From: Frankiaceae bacterium
GTDB lineage: Bacteria; Actinomycetota; Actinomycetes; JAVEEJ01
DNA length: 16,953 nucleotides
Direction: 5' to 3'
NCBI GenBank assembly: GCA_030840515.1
Contig: JAVEEJ010000348.1
Coordinates: 1 to 16,953, forward strand
In this document: in pieces, positions 6,675-14,045 of the stretch
Layout: the number at the start of each line of letters is the position of its first letter
Numbering within the stretch: the stretch's first letter is position 1
Translations under genes and position numbers: made by a program
The notes under the pieces: generated by a model
What the model was told of the DNA's origin: nothing
The model's input: the letters and a program-made list of their open reading frames with translations, nothing else
The model's database searches: none

Positions 6675-7312
6675 GCCGAGGCCGCCCAGAGCAACCCGCG
6701 GCGGATCATCTCGCGGGTCTGCGGGACCTCGAGGTCGGGCAGCCAGTGCCCGAGCGTGCAGTGGAAGACGCGTCCGGCTCCGAAGCGGCGCTTCCACACC
6801 ACCGGCATCACGACCCCTTCGATCCAGTCCGCGTGCTCGCCGGTGAAGGTCGTGGTGGCGAGGACTTCGTTCGACGGGTCGACGTGCAGGTAGTACTGCT
6901 CGGTGGTGACCTGGAACGGCTCGATGCCGGCGACGATCGGGTCCGACCCGCACGGCTGCACCAGGTAGTCGACGAAGCCTCCCGGATGGGCGACGAACTG
7001 GCCGCCGACCATCCACTGATAGCTGGTGCTCGACCGGAACGCGTCCACCATGCCGCCGTGCCAGCCGCCGATGCCTGTGCCGGCGCGCACCGCGTCGAGC
7101 AGCCCCCTCTCCTGGTCAGGGGTGAGCGAGCCCATGGTGACGACGGGTACGACGAGATCGGGTCGCTCTGCGGCAAGACCGGCCAGCGCGTCGAGGTCGT
7201 CGGAGACTGTCACCTCGAGGCCGGCGTGCTCGAGCAGGCCGCCGAACAGCTCGGCGGTCTCCTTCGGCTGGTGGCCCTCCCAGCCGCCGTGGACCACCAG
7301 CGCCGTCGTCAT
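6671..7312 (-). CDS. ThuA-like domain protein (class I glutamine amidotransferase-like fold)
   Basis: This 213-residue protein starts MTTALVVHGGWEGHQP and contains GIGGWHGGMVDAF, YQWMVGGQFVAHPGG, VVWKRRFGAGRVFHCTLGHW and REMIRRGLLWAA, all landmarks of the ThuA-like family. The family is named after the trehalose-utilisation gene thuA, is linked to sugar metabolism, and often sits next to Gfo/Idh/MocA dehydrogenases, as here. Its chemistry is not settled; a role in processing 3-keto sugars has been discussed. ATG 7312 is chosen as start because it gives the usual N-terminus. It overlaps the stop of a five-codon upstream frame that has an ideal GGAGG site. An in-frame GTG at 7339 would add nine residues but would put GGAGG inside the gene. 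It is the first gene of the minus-strand operon. Confidence 0.88.
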   Translation of the reverse strand: MTTALVVHGGWEGHQPKETAELFGGLLEHAGLEVTVSDDLDALAGLAAERPDLVVPVVTMGSLTPDQERGLLDAVRAGTGIGGWHGGMVDAFRSSTSYQWMVGGQFVAHPGGFVDYLVQPCGSDPIVAGIEPFQVTTEQYYLHVDPSNEVLATTTFTGEHADWIEGVVMPVVWKRRFGAGRVFHCTLGHWLPDLEVPQTREMIRRGLLWAASA

Positions 7313-7326
7313 CGGACCACGTCCAT
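7309..7326 (-). other. Possible five-codon leader frame (MDVVR) coupled to the ThuA gene
   Basis: On the minus strand GGAGG (7337-7333) is followed by a 6-nt spacer and ATG (7326-7324), the best ribosome site in the gap. The frame reads M-D-V-V-R and stops at TGA 7311-7309, overlapping the ThuA ATG as ATGA. The ThuA start itself is 20 nt from GGAGG and has no other clear site, so it may be translated by coupling. A chance arrangement cannot be excluded. Confidence 0.35.
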
Positions 7327-7474
7327 GGTCTTCCTCCACCTGTGATCCTGGGCCGACAGGACAGTGTTGCGCTGCCCCGGCCACCATGAGTCACTGAGAG
7401 GCTCCCCGCTCAGCTGCCGGCCGCTCCGCCGGCCCGTGGAGGGGCCTTGTGCCGTCATGGCGCCGTAACTAGTG

Positions 7475-7492
7475 TGTAATCTTAGGATTACA
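7475..7492. promoter_or_regulatory. Candidate operator: perfect inverted repeat TGTAATC-N4-GATTACA
   Basis: TGTAATC (7475-7481) and GATTACA (7486-7492) are exact reverse complements around TTAG. The site is AT-rich in very GC-rich DNA. It contains TAGGAT (7483-7488) on the plus strand and TAAGAT (7484-7479) on the minus strand, both fitting the -10 pattern TANNNT. A protein bound here could block both divergent promoters. The right half continues to ATTACAAGT (7487-7495), which recurs near the propeller promoter. The GntR/HutC regulator encoded nearby is the obvious candidate binder, but this is inference. Confidence 0.5.
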
Positions 7493-7496
7493 AGTT

Positions 7497-7501
7497 GGGA
7501 G
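7497..7501 (+). promoter_or_regulatory. Ribosome binding site of the LivH-LivM fusion gene
   Basis: GGGAG is followed by 8 nt and GTG 7510. The in-frame TTG at 7495 would overlap this site, so GTG 7510 is the better start. Confidence 0.6.
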
Positions 7502-7509
7502 ACCGCTTC

Positions 7510-9834
7510 GTGCTCAGCTCGGCTGCCGCCGCGGTGACCTCGCGGCTGCGTGCGCCCACGCTGGGCTGGTTCCGGTCCCGGGCCGACACGGTCCTGCTGC
7601 TGGTCCTGCTGGCGGCCACCGCGCTCCTGCCCAAGCACGACGCCGGGATCTACGCGCTGGGCGTGGTGAGCGGCGCGAACTACGCCCTGTTCGCGGCCGC
7701 CGCGATCCTCATCTTCCGCGCCAACCGGGTCATCAACTTCGCCGTGGTCGCCGTCGGGACCGTTGGCGCCTACCTGACCTCAGCGCTGCTGACCTTCGAC
7801 TGGACGACCCGCAAGATCCAGTCGGTGTGCGGCTGCTGGCAGCCACCGCCGGAGTGGTGGCGCGGGAAGCCGATCGTGCACGCCGGGCAGTTCGAGGGCT
7901 TCGCCGGGCCTAACATCGGCTTCTGGATCCCGGTCGTGGTCGGCATCCTCGCGGCGATCCTGTGCTCCTACCTGCTCTACGCCTTCGCGGTCAGGTTCCT
8001 CACCGACGCCCCGCGGCTGGTCGTGGCGCTGGCCACCCTGTTCTTCGTCTACGTCTGCTCGTTCCTCATCGGGGAGATCACGCCGCAGCGGTTCGCGAGC
8101 CAGGAGCAGCTCGACGCGCGGCTGAACGTCGGGGCCCCGATCCTGCCCTTCCACTGGACGTGGAAGGTCGGGCTGATCACGCTGCAGTCGGCCGACATCC
8201 TGGTGCTGATCTCGCTTGCCGTCGTGGTCCCGCTCCTGGCGTGGTACCTGCTGAAGTCCTCCGCAGGGGTGGCGATCCGCGGCGCGGCCGACAACCCCTC
8301 ACGGGTCGCCAGCCTCGGAGTGAGCGTGCTCAGCGTGACCGGACGGGTGTGGCTGCTCGCGGGCCTGCTGAGTGGCGTCGGCGCAATGCTGCTGACCTTC
8401 GGCGGTGCGCTGCCGGCGTCCCCCGACAACGTGCTCGACCCCGTGGTGCTGGTCCGGATCCTGGCGATCGTGGTCTTCGCCCGGTTCACCAGCATCTCCA
8501 TGGCGGCAGTGGCCGCGGTGGTGCTGGGCGTCCTGAACTCCACTGTGCAGTTCGCCTACAGCACGACGGCGGCGCTCGACGCGGCGTTGCTCGTCATCAT
8601 CGGCCTGGCGCTCGTTCTGCAGCGCAACCAGCGGGTCCGGGCTGACGCTGACGTGGAGTCAGGGCTGCGGGCAGCGAAGGAGATCCGGCCGATCCCGACA
8701 GAGCTGCGCTCGCTGCCGGAAGTCCGCAAGTGGCTGCGGGTGGTGGGCCTTTCCACGGGGACCGTGGTCCTCGGCGCACCGCTCGTGCTGTCGAAGAGCC
8801 AGCTCAACCTCTCCTCCTTCTGCCTGCTCGCCGTGATGGTGTTCCTCTCGGTCCTGGTGCTAACGGGCTGGGCGGGGCAGATCTCGCTCGGGCAGATGGC
8901 CTTCGCGGGTGCGGGGGCGTGGACGGTCGGCGTCACCGGCCTGCCCTTCCTCTTCGCGCTGATCGCAGCCGGCATCGCGGGCGCCGCGCTCGCGCTGCTG
9001 ACCGGTATCCCAGGCCTGAGGCTGCGCGGCCTGCACCTGGCGATCATCACGCTGGCGCTCAGCCTGACCGTGACCAGCTACCTGCTCAACCCGAAGTACC
9101 TGGGCAAGCACCTGCCCGACTCCGTCAGCAGGCCGCACCTGTTCGGCATGGACCTGGACAACGAGCAGGTGTTCTTCTACCTCGTCGTACTCGCGCTCGC
9201 TGTGACCGTCGCGATGGTCGCCGGGATGAAGCGGTCAGCGTTCGCCCGCGCCCTCATCGCCGCGCGTGACAACGAGTCGGCGGCTCAGGCGTTCGGCATC
9301 AACCTGCTGCGCGCCCGGCTGAGTGCCTACGCAGTCTCCGGCGCGATCGCGGGACTCGCCGGCGGGCTCATCGCCTACCAGCAGCACGGCGTCATCACCG
9401 AGACCTTCAGCGCCGGCCAGAGCCTGCGCATCTTCTTGTTCTCCACGCTCGGCGGGCTGGGCGCCATCGCCGCTCCGCTCATCGGCGGGGCGATCTTCAC
9501 GCTCTCCCAGCTGTTCCTGCCGGCGCAGCTGTTCCGCGTCGCGCTCGGCTTCGGCGGCATCGCACTGCTGCTGTTCTCCTCCGGCGGACTGTCCGAGATC
9601 GTGTTCGGCGTCCGCGACAACCTGCTCCGCGGACTGGCCCGACGGCGCAAGATCGTGGTCCCCAGCCTGCTGGCCGATGAACGCGATCAGGGCACCGGCC
9701 CCGTGCGCCTCGACATCAAGCCGAACACCGTGGGCAGGGGCGGCGGCACGGTCTTCATCCCGCCGCGCTACCGGCTCGACGACCAGTACGCCATCAAGCC
9801 GCCGGTCGACGACCCCGTGGGCAGCAACCGATGA
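7510..9834 (+). CDS. Fused LivH-LivM permease of a branched-chain-amino-acid-type ABC transporter
   Basis: This 774-residue membrane protein joins two permease families. The LivH half (about 45-375) has GVVSGANYALFA (51-62), FRANRVINFA (INF at 75-77) and an EAA-like loop AIRGAADNPSRVASLG starting at 255. A charged cytosolic linker of roughly 40 residues (NQRVRADADVESG onward) leads to the LivM half (about 415-700). That half carries GWAGQISLGQMAF from 453 and ALIAARDNESAAQAFG around 581. The tail of about 70 residues after the last membrane segment is hydrophilic and cytosolic. Normally LivH and LivM are separate proteins that pair in the membrane. Start GTG 7510 has GGGAG 8 nt upstream. The stop overlaps the next gene as ATGA, and the next gene encodes the matching ATPase domains. 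The family imports branched-chain amino acids, but also urea, amides and aromatic compounds; the substrate here is unknown. Confidence 0.92.
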   Translation: MLSSAAAAVTSRLRAPTLGWFRSRADTVLLLVLLAATALLPKHDAGIYALGVVSGANYALFAAAAILIFRANRVINFAVVAVGTVGAYLTSALLTFDWTTRKIQSVCGCWQPPPEWWRGKPIVHAGQFEGFAGPNIGFWIPVVVGILAAILCSYLLYAFAVRFLTDAPRLVVALATLFFVYVCSFLIGEITPQRFASQEQLDARLNVGAPILPFHWTWKVGLITLQSADILVLISLAVVVPLLAWYLLKSSAGVAIRGAADNPSRVASLGVSVLSVTGRVWLLAGLLSGVGAMLLTFGGALPASPDNVLDPVVLVRILAIVVFARFTSISMAAVAAVVLGVLNSTVQFAYSTTAALDAALLVIIGLALVLQRNQRVRADADVESGLRAAKEIRPIPTELRSLPEVRKWLRVVGLSTGTVVLGAPLVLSKSQLNLSSFCLLAVMVFLSVLVLTGWAGQISLGQMAFAGAGAWTVGVTGLPFLFALIAAGIAGAALALLTGIPGLRLRGLHLAIITLALSLTVTSYLLNPKYLGKHLPDSVSRPHLFGMDLDNEQVFFYLVVLALAVTVAMVAGMKRSAFARALIAARDNESAAQAFGINLLRARLSAYAVSGAIAGLAGGLIAYQQHGVITETFSAGQSLRIFLFSTLGGLGAIAAPLIGGAIFTLSQLFLPAQLFRVALGFGGIALLLFSSGGLSEIVFGVRDNLLRGLARRRKIVVPSLLADERDQGTGPVRLDIKPNTVGRGGGTVFIPPRYRLDDQYAIKPPVDDPVGSNR

Positions 9835-12800
9835 CGGCCGAGCTGGCGCGCCCGCTGATCCCGACCGAGCGCGAGAGCACCCTGGGCCGGGAGCCGTCCG
9901 CGGCTGACTTCTCCGACCGCAGGATCATCACGCCGGTCTTCGACCCGTTCGCTGGCGCACGTCCCCCCACGTTCTGGGGGCGACGGCGCGCCTACTTCCG
10001 AAGCCTCAACCCGCGCCACGTCGAGGGTCCGCTGCTCCCGCTAGTCGTGCTCTCGCTGCTGAGCTTCTTCGGGAAGTTCGCATTCGATGCCGGCACGCTG
10101 CTGCTTCCCGACATCCAAACCGGCCTCGGCATCGACATCGCCGCGGCTCTGGGCATCGTCACACTCACCAACACGCCGCTGACCGTGATGCGGCTGTTCG
10201 TCGGTTACTACGCCGACCGCTGGCACCGCATGTGGATGACTCGTATCGCGGCGCTGTTGCGCGCTGGAGGTTCCCTGGTGGTCGCCGCGAGCACGGGGGT
10301 GCCACTGTTCGTCACCGGCAACCTCGTGCAGAACTCGGGCGAGGCGGTCGCCCAGCCCGCTAGCTACTCACTGCTCACCGACTTCTACCCGGTGAACTCC
10401 CGCCCGCGGGTGATCTTCCTGCTCTTCCAGTTCTCCCAGGTGGCCGGCATCCTGGGCTTCCCGATCATGGGCACGATGGCGGGCACGCTCGGCTGGCGCT
10501 CGGTCTACGTGATGCTCGCGATCGGCTTCCTGCTCTGCGCGGTGCTGAGCCTCAGCCTGCGCGAACCCGTGCGCGGCTACTACGACCGACTCGAGGTCGG
10601 CGCCGACGAAGGAACCGCGCAGCACGAGCAGACGCCACTGAGCTTCGGCGAGTCGTTCCGGATCTGCTGGAGCATCCGCTACATCCGCATCCTGTGCCTG
10701 GTGGCGCCTTTCACGAGCGTCATCGGGCTGTACTCGCTGGTGATCCAGCAGAACTACCTCGCGTCCGAATACAGCATGGGCCCAACCGCGCGCGGCTGGG
10801 TGAGCAGCATCACCGCCACCTTCGGCGCCATCGGGCTACTCGTACTGGCTCCTTACGCTCAGCGCTTCGTCGGTCCCAAGCCGCGTGTCATCGTCATGCT
10901 GCAGGCGACTCAGGGCCTCGCCGGCGCGATCGTCTACTTCGTGTTGCTCCTCGCGCACAGCGTGCCGCTCGCGGTCGGCGTGCTCTGCGTCGAGGCGCTG
11001 ATCACCGCCACGCTCTTCCCGCTGACATTCAGCCTGCAGAGCCTGGTGATCCCCGCGCGGATCCGCTCCTTCGGGCTTCAGATCAACGTCGCCTTCGGCG
11101 CCTTCTCCTTCTTCCTGCTCACCTTCGGCATCTCGCATCTCGTAGCAGGATTCACCAGCTGGACCTCGCTGTTCCTCCTGATCGCCGTGATCAATCTGGT
11201 CGCGGCATTGATCATCCCGATGGCACTGCCGCACATCGAGCGGGACATCAGCAACGGCCTGATCTCGTCGATGGCCGACGAGGAGCTCAGGCGCTGGCGC
11301 GAGTCGGGGCACAACGCGACCTTGCTATGCCGCAAGGTCGACGTCGCCTACTCCGGCGTGCAAGTGCTCTTCGGCGTCGACCTCGAGGTGCCCAGCGGCG
11401 AGATCGTGGCACTCCTCGGCACCAACGGGGCCGGTAAGTCGACGCTCCTCAAGGCGATCGCCGGCGTGGTCGAGCCCATCGGAGGCGCGATCTACGTCGA
11501 CGGCGTCGACGTCACCCACAAGCCGCCGCACGAGAGCGCAGCGGCCGGGGTCGTCGTCGTACCCGGCGGCCGCGCGGTCTGCCACTCGCTCACCGTGCGC
11601 GAGAACCTGCGGCTTGCGGCCTGGCTGCATCGCGAGGACGACGAGTACGTCGACGCCCGGATGGCCAGCGCGCTCGACCTCTTCCCGCGACTGCGCGAGC
11701 GGATCGACGCGCAGGCCGGCAGCCTCTCCGGCGGCGAGCAGCAGATGCTGGCCATCGCGCAGTCCTACCTGATGGAGCCGCGCCTGCTCATGATCGACGA
11801 GCTCTCCCTCGGGCTGGCGCCCCAGGTCGTCGAGTCGCTGCTGGAGTCGATCCGAGCCATCAACGCCACGGGTACGACGATCCTGCTCGTCGAGCAGTCC
11901 ATCAACGTGGCGCTGACCATCGCGCGGCGCGCCATCTTCATGGAGAAGGGCGAGATCCGCTTCGACGGCACGACCGAGGAACTGCTCAGCCGCCCCGACC
12001 TGGTGCGCTCGGTCTTCATGGGCGGGGCGGCCAGCTCGGGTCGGACTCGGCGGCGGGCCGCGCCGTCTGCCTCTGAGCGGTTGCTCGAGGTCGAGGACGT
12101 GAGCGTCGTCTTCGGCGCCGTCCGGGCGCTGCAGGAGGTGTCGCTGCGGGTGTCCCCGCGCGAGATCGTCGGCGTGATCGGCCCTAACGGCGCCGGCAAG
12201 ACGACGTTGTTCGATGCCATCAGCGGCCTCACGCCGACCGAGACCGGCAGCGTCACGCTCAAGGGCGTAGACGTCTCGCGGATGACCCTCGACGGGCGCG
12301 CCCTGATCGGCCTCGGCCGCTCGTTCCAGAACGCGCGGCTCTTCCCGTCGCTGACGGTGCGGGAGAACATCGCTGTCGCGATGCAGAAGCGCATCAAGTC
12401 GAAGAGCCCACTGCTCGCCGCGTTCTGGGCGCCGCCAGTGCGCGTCGCCGAGCGCAAGGTCAAGGAGCGCGTCGACGACATCATCGACCTGCTCGGGCTG
12501 AAGGCCTACGCCGACAAGTTCGTCGGGGAGCTGTCCACGGGCAGCCGGCGCGCGGTCGACGTCGGCTGCATCATGGTCTCGAGCCCTGACCTGCTGCTGC
12601 TCGACGAGCCGTCCTCCGGCCTTGCCCAGGCCGAGACCGAGGCCCTCGGCCCCCTGGTGCAACGCATCGTGCGTGAGACCGGATGCGGCGTGCTCATCAT
12701 CGAGCACGACCTGCCACTCATCACGAGCGTCTCGGACCGGCTGATCGCGATGGAGCTCGGCCGCGTGATCGCCACCGGCACACCGCAGCAGGTGATCGCC

Positions 12801-12944
12801 GACCCCGAGGTCCAGCGCGCCTACCTGTCCGCATCGCGCGAGGTGCTGCTGCGGTCCGACTCCGCTTTCGGCGCTGCGCTCGCGGCGGCCGGCTTCACTG
12901 ACGGGCACCACCCTGAGACCGAGTTGGAGACCTCATCACCATGA
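9831..12944 (+). CDS. MFS transporter fused to LivF- and LivG-type ABC ATPases
   Basis: This 1037-residue protein has three parts. Residues about 60-470 form an MFS-type carrier of roughly 12 hydrophobic segments, with GYYADR (125-130) as the loop 2-3 motif. From about 498 comes a LivF-type ATPase: Walker A GTNGAGKST (530-538), VPGGRAVCHSLTVREN, signature LSGGEQQ (632-638) and Walker B LLMIDE (652-657). From about 750 comes a LivG-type ATPase: Walker A GPNGAGKTT (784-792), GRSFQNARLFPSLTVREN, signature-like LSTGSRR (901-907) and Walker B LLLLDE (921-926). The ATPases should drive the LivH-LivM permease encoded just upstream, with which the gene shares an ATGA overlap. The role of the MFS part is unclear: a second carrier, a membrane anchor for the ATPases, or a partner handing over substrate. 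The open frame shows no break, so the fusion is not an obvious frameshift product. Confidence 0.92.
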   Translation: MTAELARPLIPTERESTLGREPSAADFSDRRIITPVFDPFAGARPPTFWGRRRAYFRSLNPRHVEGPLLPLVVLSLLSFFGKFAFDAGTLLLPDIQTGLGIDIAAALGIVTLTNTPLTVMRLFVGYYADRWHRMWMTRIAALLRAGGSLVVAASTGVPLFVTGNLVQNSGEAVAQPASYSLLTDFYPVNSRPRVIFLLFQFSQVAGILGFPIMGTMAGTLGWRSVYVMLAIGFLLCAVLSLSLREPVRGYYDRLEVGADEGTAQHEQTPLSFGESFRICWSIRYIRILCLVAPFTSVIGLYSLVIQQNYLASEYSMGPTARGWVSSITATFGAIGLLVLAPYAQRFVGPKPRVIVMLQATQGLAGAIVYFVLLLAHSVPLAVGVLCVEALITATLFPLTFSLQSLVIPARIRSFGLQINVAFGAFSFFLLTFGISHLVAGFTSWTSLFLLIAVINLVAALIIPMALPHIERDISNGLISSMADEELRRWRESGHNATLLCRKVDVAYSGVQVLFGVDLEVPSGEIVALLGTNGAGKSTLLKAIAGVVEPIGGAIYVDGVDVTHKPPHESAAAGVVVVPGGRAVCHSLTVRENLRLAAWLHREDDEYVDARMASALDLFPRLRERIDAQAGSLSGGEQQMLAIAQSYLMEPRLLMIDELSLGLAPQVVESLLESIRAINATGTTILLVEQSINVALTIARRAIFMEKGEIRFDGTTEELLSRPDLVRSVFMGGAASSGRTRRRAAPSASERLLEVEDVSVVFGAVRALQEVSLRVSPREIVGVIGPNGAGKTTLFDAISGLTPTETGSVTLKGVDVSRMTLDGRALIGLGRSFQNARLFPSLTVRENIAVAMQKRIKSKSPLLAAFWAPPVRVAERKVKERVDDIIDLLGLKAYADKFVGELSTGSRRAVDVGCIMVSSPDLLLLDEPSSGLAQAETEALGPLVQRIVRETGCGVLIIEHDLPLITSVSDRLIAMELGRVIATGTPQQVIADPEVQRAYLSASREVLLRSDSAFGAALAAAGFTDGHHPETELETSSP

Positions 12945-14038
12945 CGACAGCAACGAGAGGACACCGCATGTCGCCGACGCAGCGCCGGAGCGGAACAGCC
13001 GCGAGCCGAGCGGCCGCCAACGGCGCCAAGCGCCGCAAGCCGTCGTCCCGCGAGGACTTCCGGACCACCTTCGAAGCCATGGCCGAGAACATCGGCCTGG
13101 TCATGAAGGGCAAGCCCGACGAGGTGCGGCTCACCCTGACCGCGATCATCGCCAACGGGCACGTGCTCTTCGAGGACCTGCCGGGCACCGGCAAGACCAT
13201 GCTCGCCCGCGCGATCGCGAAGACCATCGACGCCGAGCAGAACCGCATCCAGTGCACGCCGGACCTGCTCCCCGCCGACATCACCGGGTCCCCGGTGCTC
13301 GACCGGCGGACGGGTGACTTCATCTTCCGTCAGGGCCCCGTCTTCGCCAACATCTTCCTCGCGGACGAGATCAACCGCGCGTCACCCAAGACCCAGGCCG
13401 CGCTGCTCGAGGCGATGCAGGAGCGCAACGTCACCGTCGACGGCACGACCTACCCGCTGCCCAAGCCCTTCTTCGTGCTCGCCACGCAGAACCCGGTCGA
13501 GCAAGCAGGCACCTTCCCGCTTCCAGAGGCGCAGCTCGACCGGTTCCTGTTCAAGCTCTCGCTCGGCTACCCCGGCCGGATGAGCGAGCTCGACGTGCTG
13601 ACCACCAATCGCACGGTCGAGCCGATCGAGGCACTGGAGCCGGTCGTCGACCGCGCCGGCCTGGTCGAGCTGATGGAGTGGGCGGAGCAGGTCACGGTCA
13701 GTGAGGCGGTGCTGCTCTACATCATCGACCTCACCCACGCGACCCGCACCGACCCGTCGCTCGCGGTCGGGGCCAGCACCCGCGCCTCGCTCGCGCTGAT
13801 GCGGGCCTCCCGGGTGCGGGCTGCCTCACAGGGCCGCGACGACGTGCTGCCCGACGACGTGAAGCAGCTGGCCATGGCCGTCATGGCGCACCGCGTCATC
13901 CTCACCCCGGACGCCATGCTGCGTGAGGAGACCCCGGAGGCCGTCACCGAGCGCATCATCCAGCGGGTCAAGGTGCCGACGGGCGTGGGTAGCGCCGTGG
14001 CTGCACCCGACGCGGCACTCGCCTCCGCGGTGGACTGA
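12941..14038 (+). CDS. MoxR-family AAA+ ATPase
   Basis: This 365-residue cytosolic ATPase has all MoxR landmarks: Walker A GTGKT (82-86), Walker B FLADEINRASPKTQAALLEAM with Asp142 and Glu143, sensor 1 ATQNP (181-185) and the lid region near GASTRASLAL. The first 40 residues are basic and probably disordered. MoxR proteins are chaperone-like ATPases that work with DUF58/VWA proteins in maturing enzymes, the cell envelope or stress responses. Two starts are possible. ATG 12941 overlaps the stop of the transporter gene as ATGA. ATG 12968 has the better ribosome site, GAGAGG with 7 nt spacing. Either way it follows the transporter without a gap and precedes DUF58 by 7 bp. Confidence 0.93.
   Translation: MTTATRGHRMSPTQRRSGTAASRAAANGAKRRKPSSREDFRTTFEAMAENIGLVMKGKPDEVRLTLTAIIANGHVLFEDLPGTGKTMLARAIAKTIDAEQNRIQCTPDLLPADITGSPVLDRRTGDFIFRQGPVFANIFLADEINRASPKTQAALLEAMQERNVTVDGTTYPLPKPFFVLATQNPVEQAGTFPLPEAQLDRFLFKLSLGYPGRMSELDVLTTNRTVEPIEALEPVVDRAGLVELMEWAEQVTVSEAVLLYIIDLTHATRTDPSLAVGASTRASLALMRASRVRAASQGRDDVLPDDVKQLAMAVMAHRVILTPDAMLREETPEAVTERIIQRVKVPTGVGSAVAAPDAALASAVD
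12955..12960 (+). promoter_or_regulatory. Shine-Dalgarno-like site favouring the downstream MoxR start
   Basis: GAGAGG is followed by 7 nt and ATG 12968. The upstream ATG 12941 has only GGAG at 11 nt distance but shares its bases with the previous stop codon. The true start remains undecided between the two. Confidence 0.4.
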
Positions 14039-14045
14039 GCAGCTC

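Larger units (their letters stand above)
7313..7509. promoter_or_regulatory. Divergent promoter region between the minus operon and the transporter operon
   Basis: This 197-bp gap is the only sizeable non-coding stretch in the window. It holds the ThuA leader frame with GGAGG at 7337-7333, a GC hairpin of two GCCGGC copies around a 6-nt loop (7416-7433), and an inverted repeat at 7475-7492. Directly after the repeat is the ribosome site of the permease gene. No strong -35 partner (TTGACA-like) is seen for either direction, which suggests activator help or an atypical promoter. Confidence 0.6.

Noticed and set aside
6675..7016. N-terminal extension of the dehydrogenase frame
   Set aside because: It overlaps the ThuA gene and is Arg/Pro-rich. 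The Rossmann motif begins just after GTG 6674, which overlaps the ThuA stop.
7416..7433. GC hairpin made of two GCCGGC copies as a terminator
   Set aside because: There is no T-tract on either side, it lies in a divergent gap where no gene ends, and GCCGGC is common in such DNA.
11325..12911. Long open frame on the minus strand, 528 codons
   Set aside because: It lies wholly antisense to the two ATPase domains, whose Walker and signature motifs read on the plus strand. Its Asp/Arg/Gln-rich make-up is typical of a GC-rich shadow frame.
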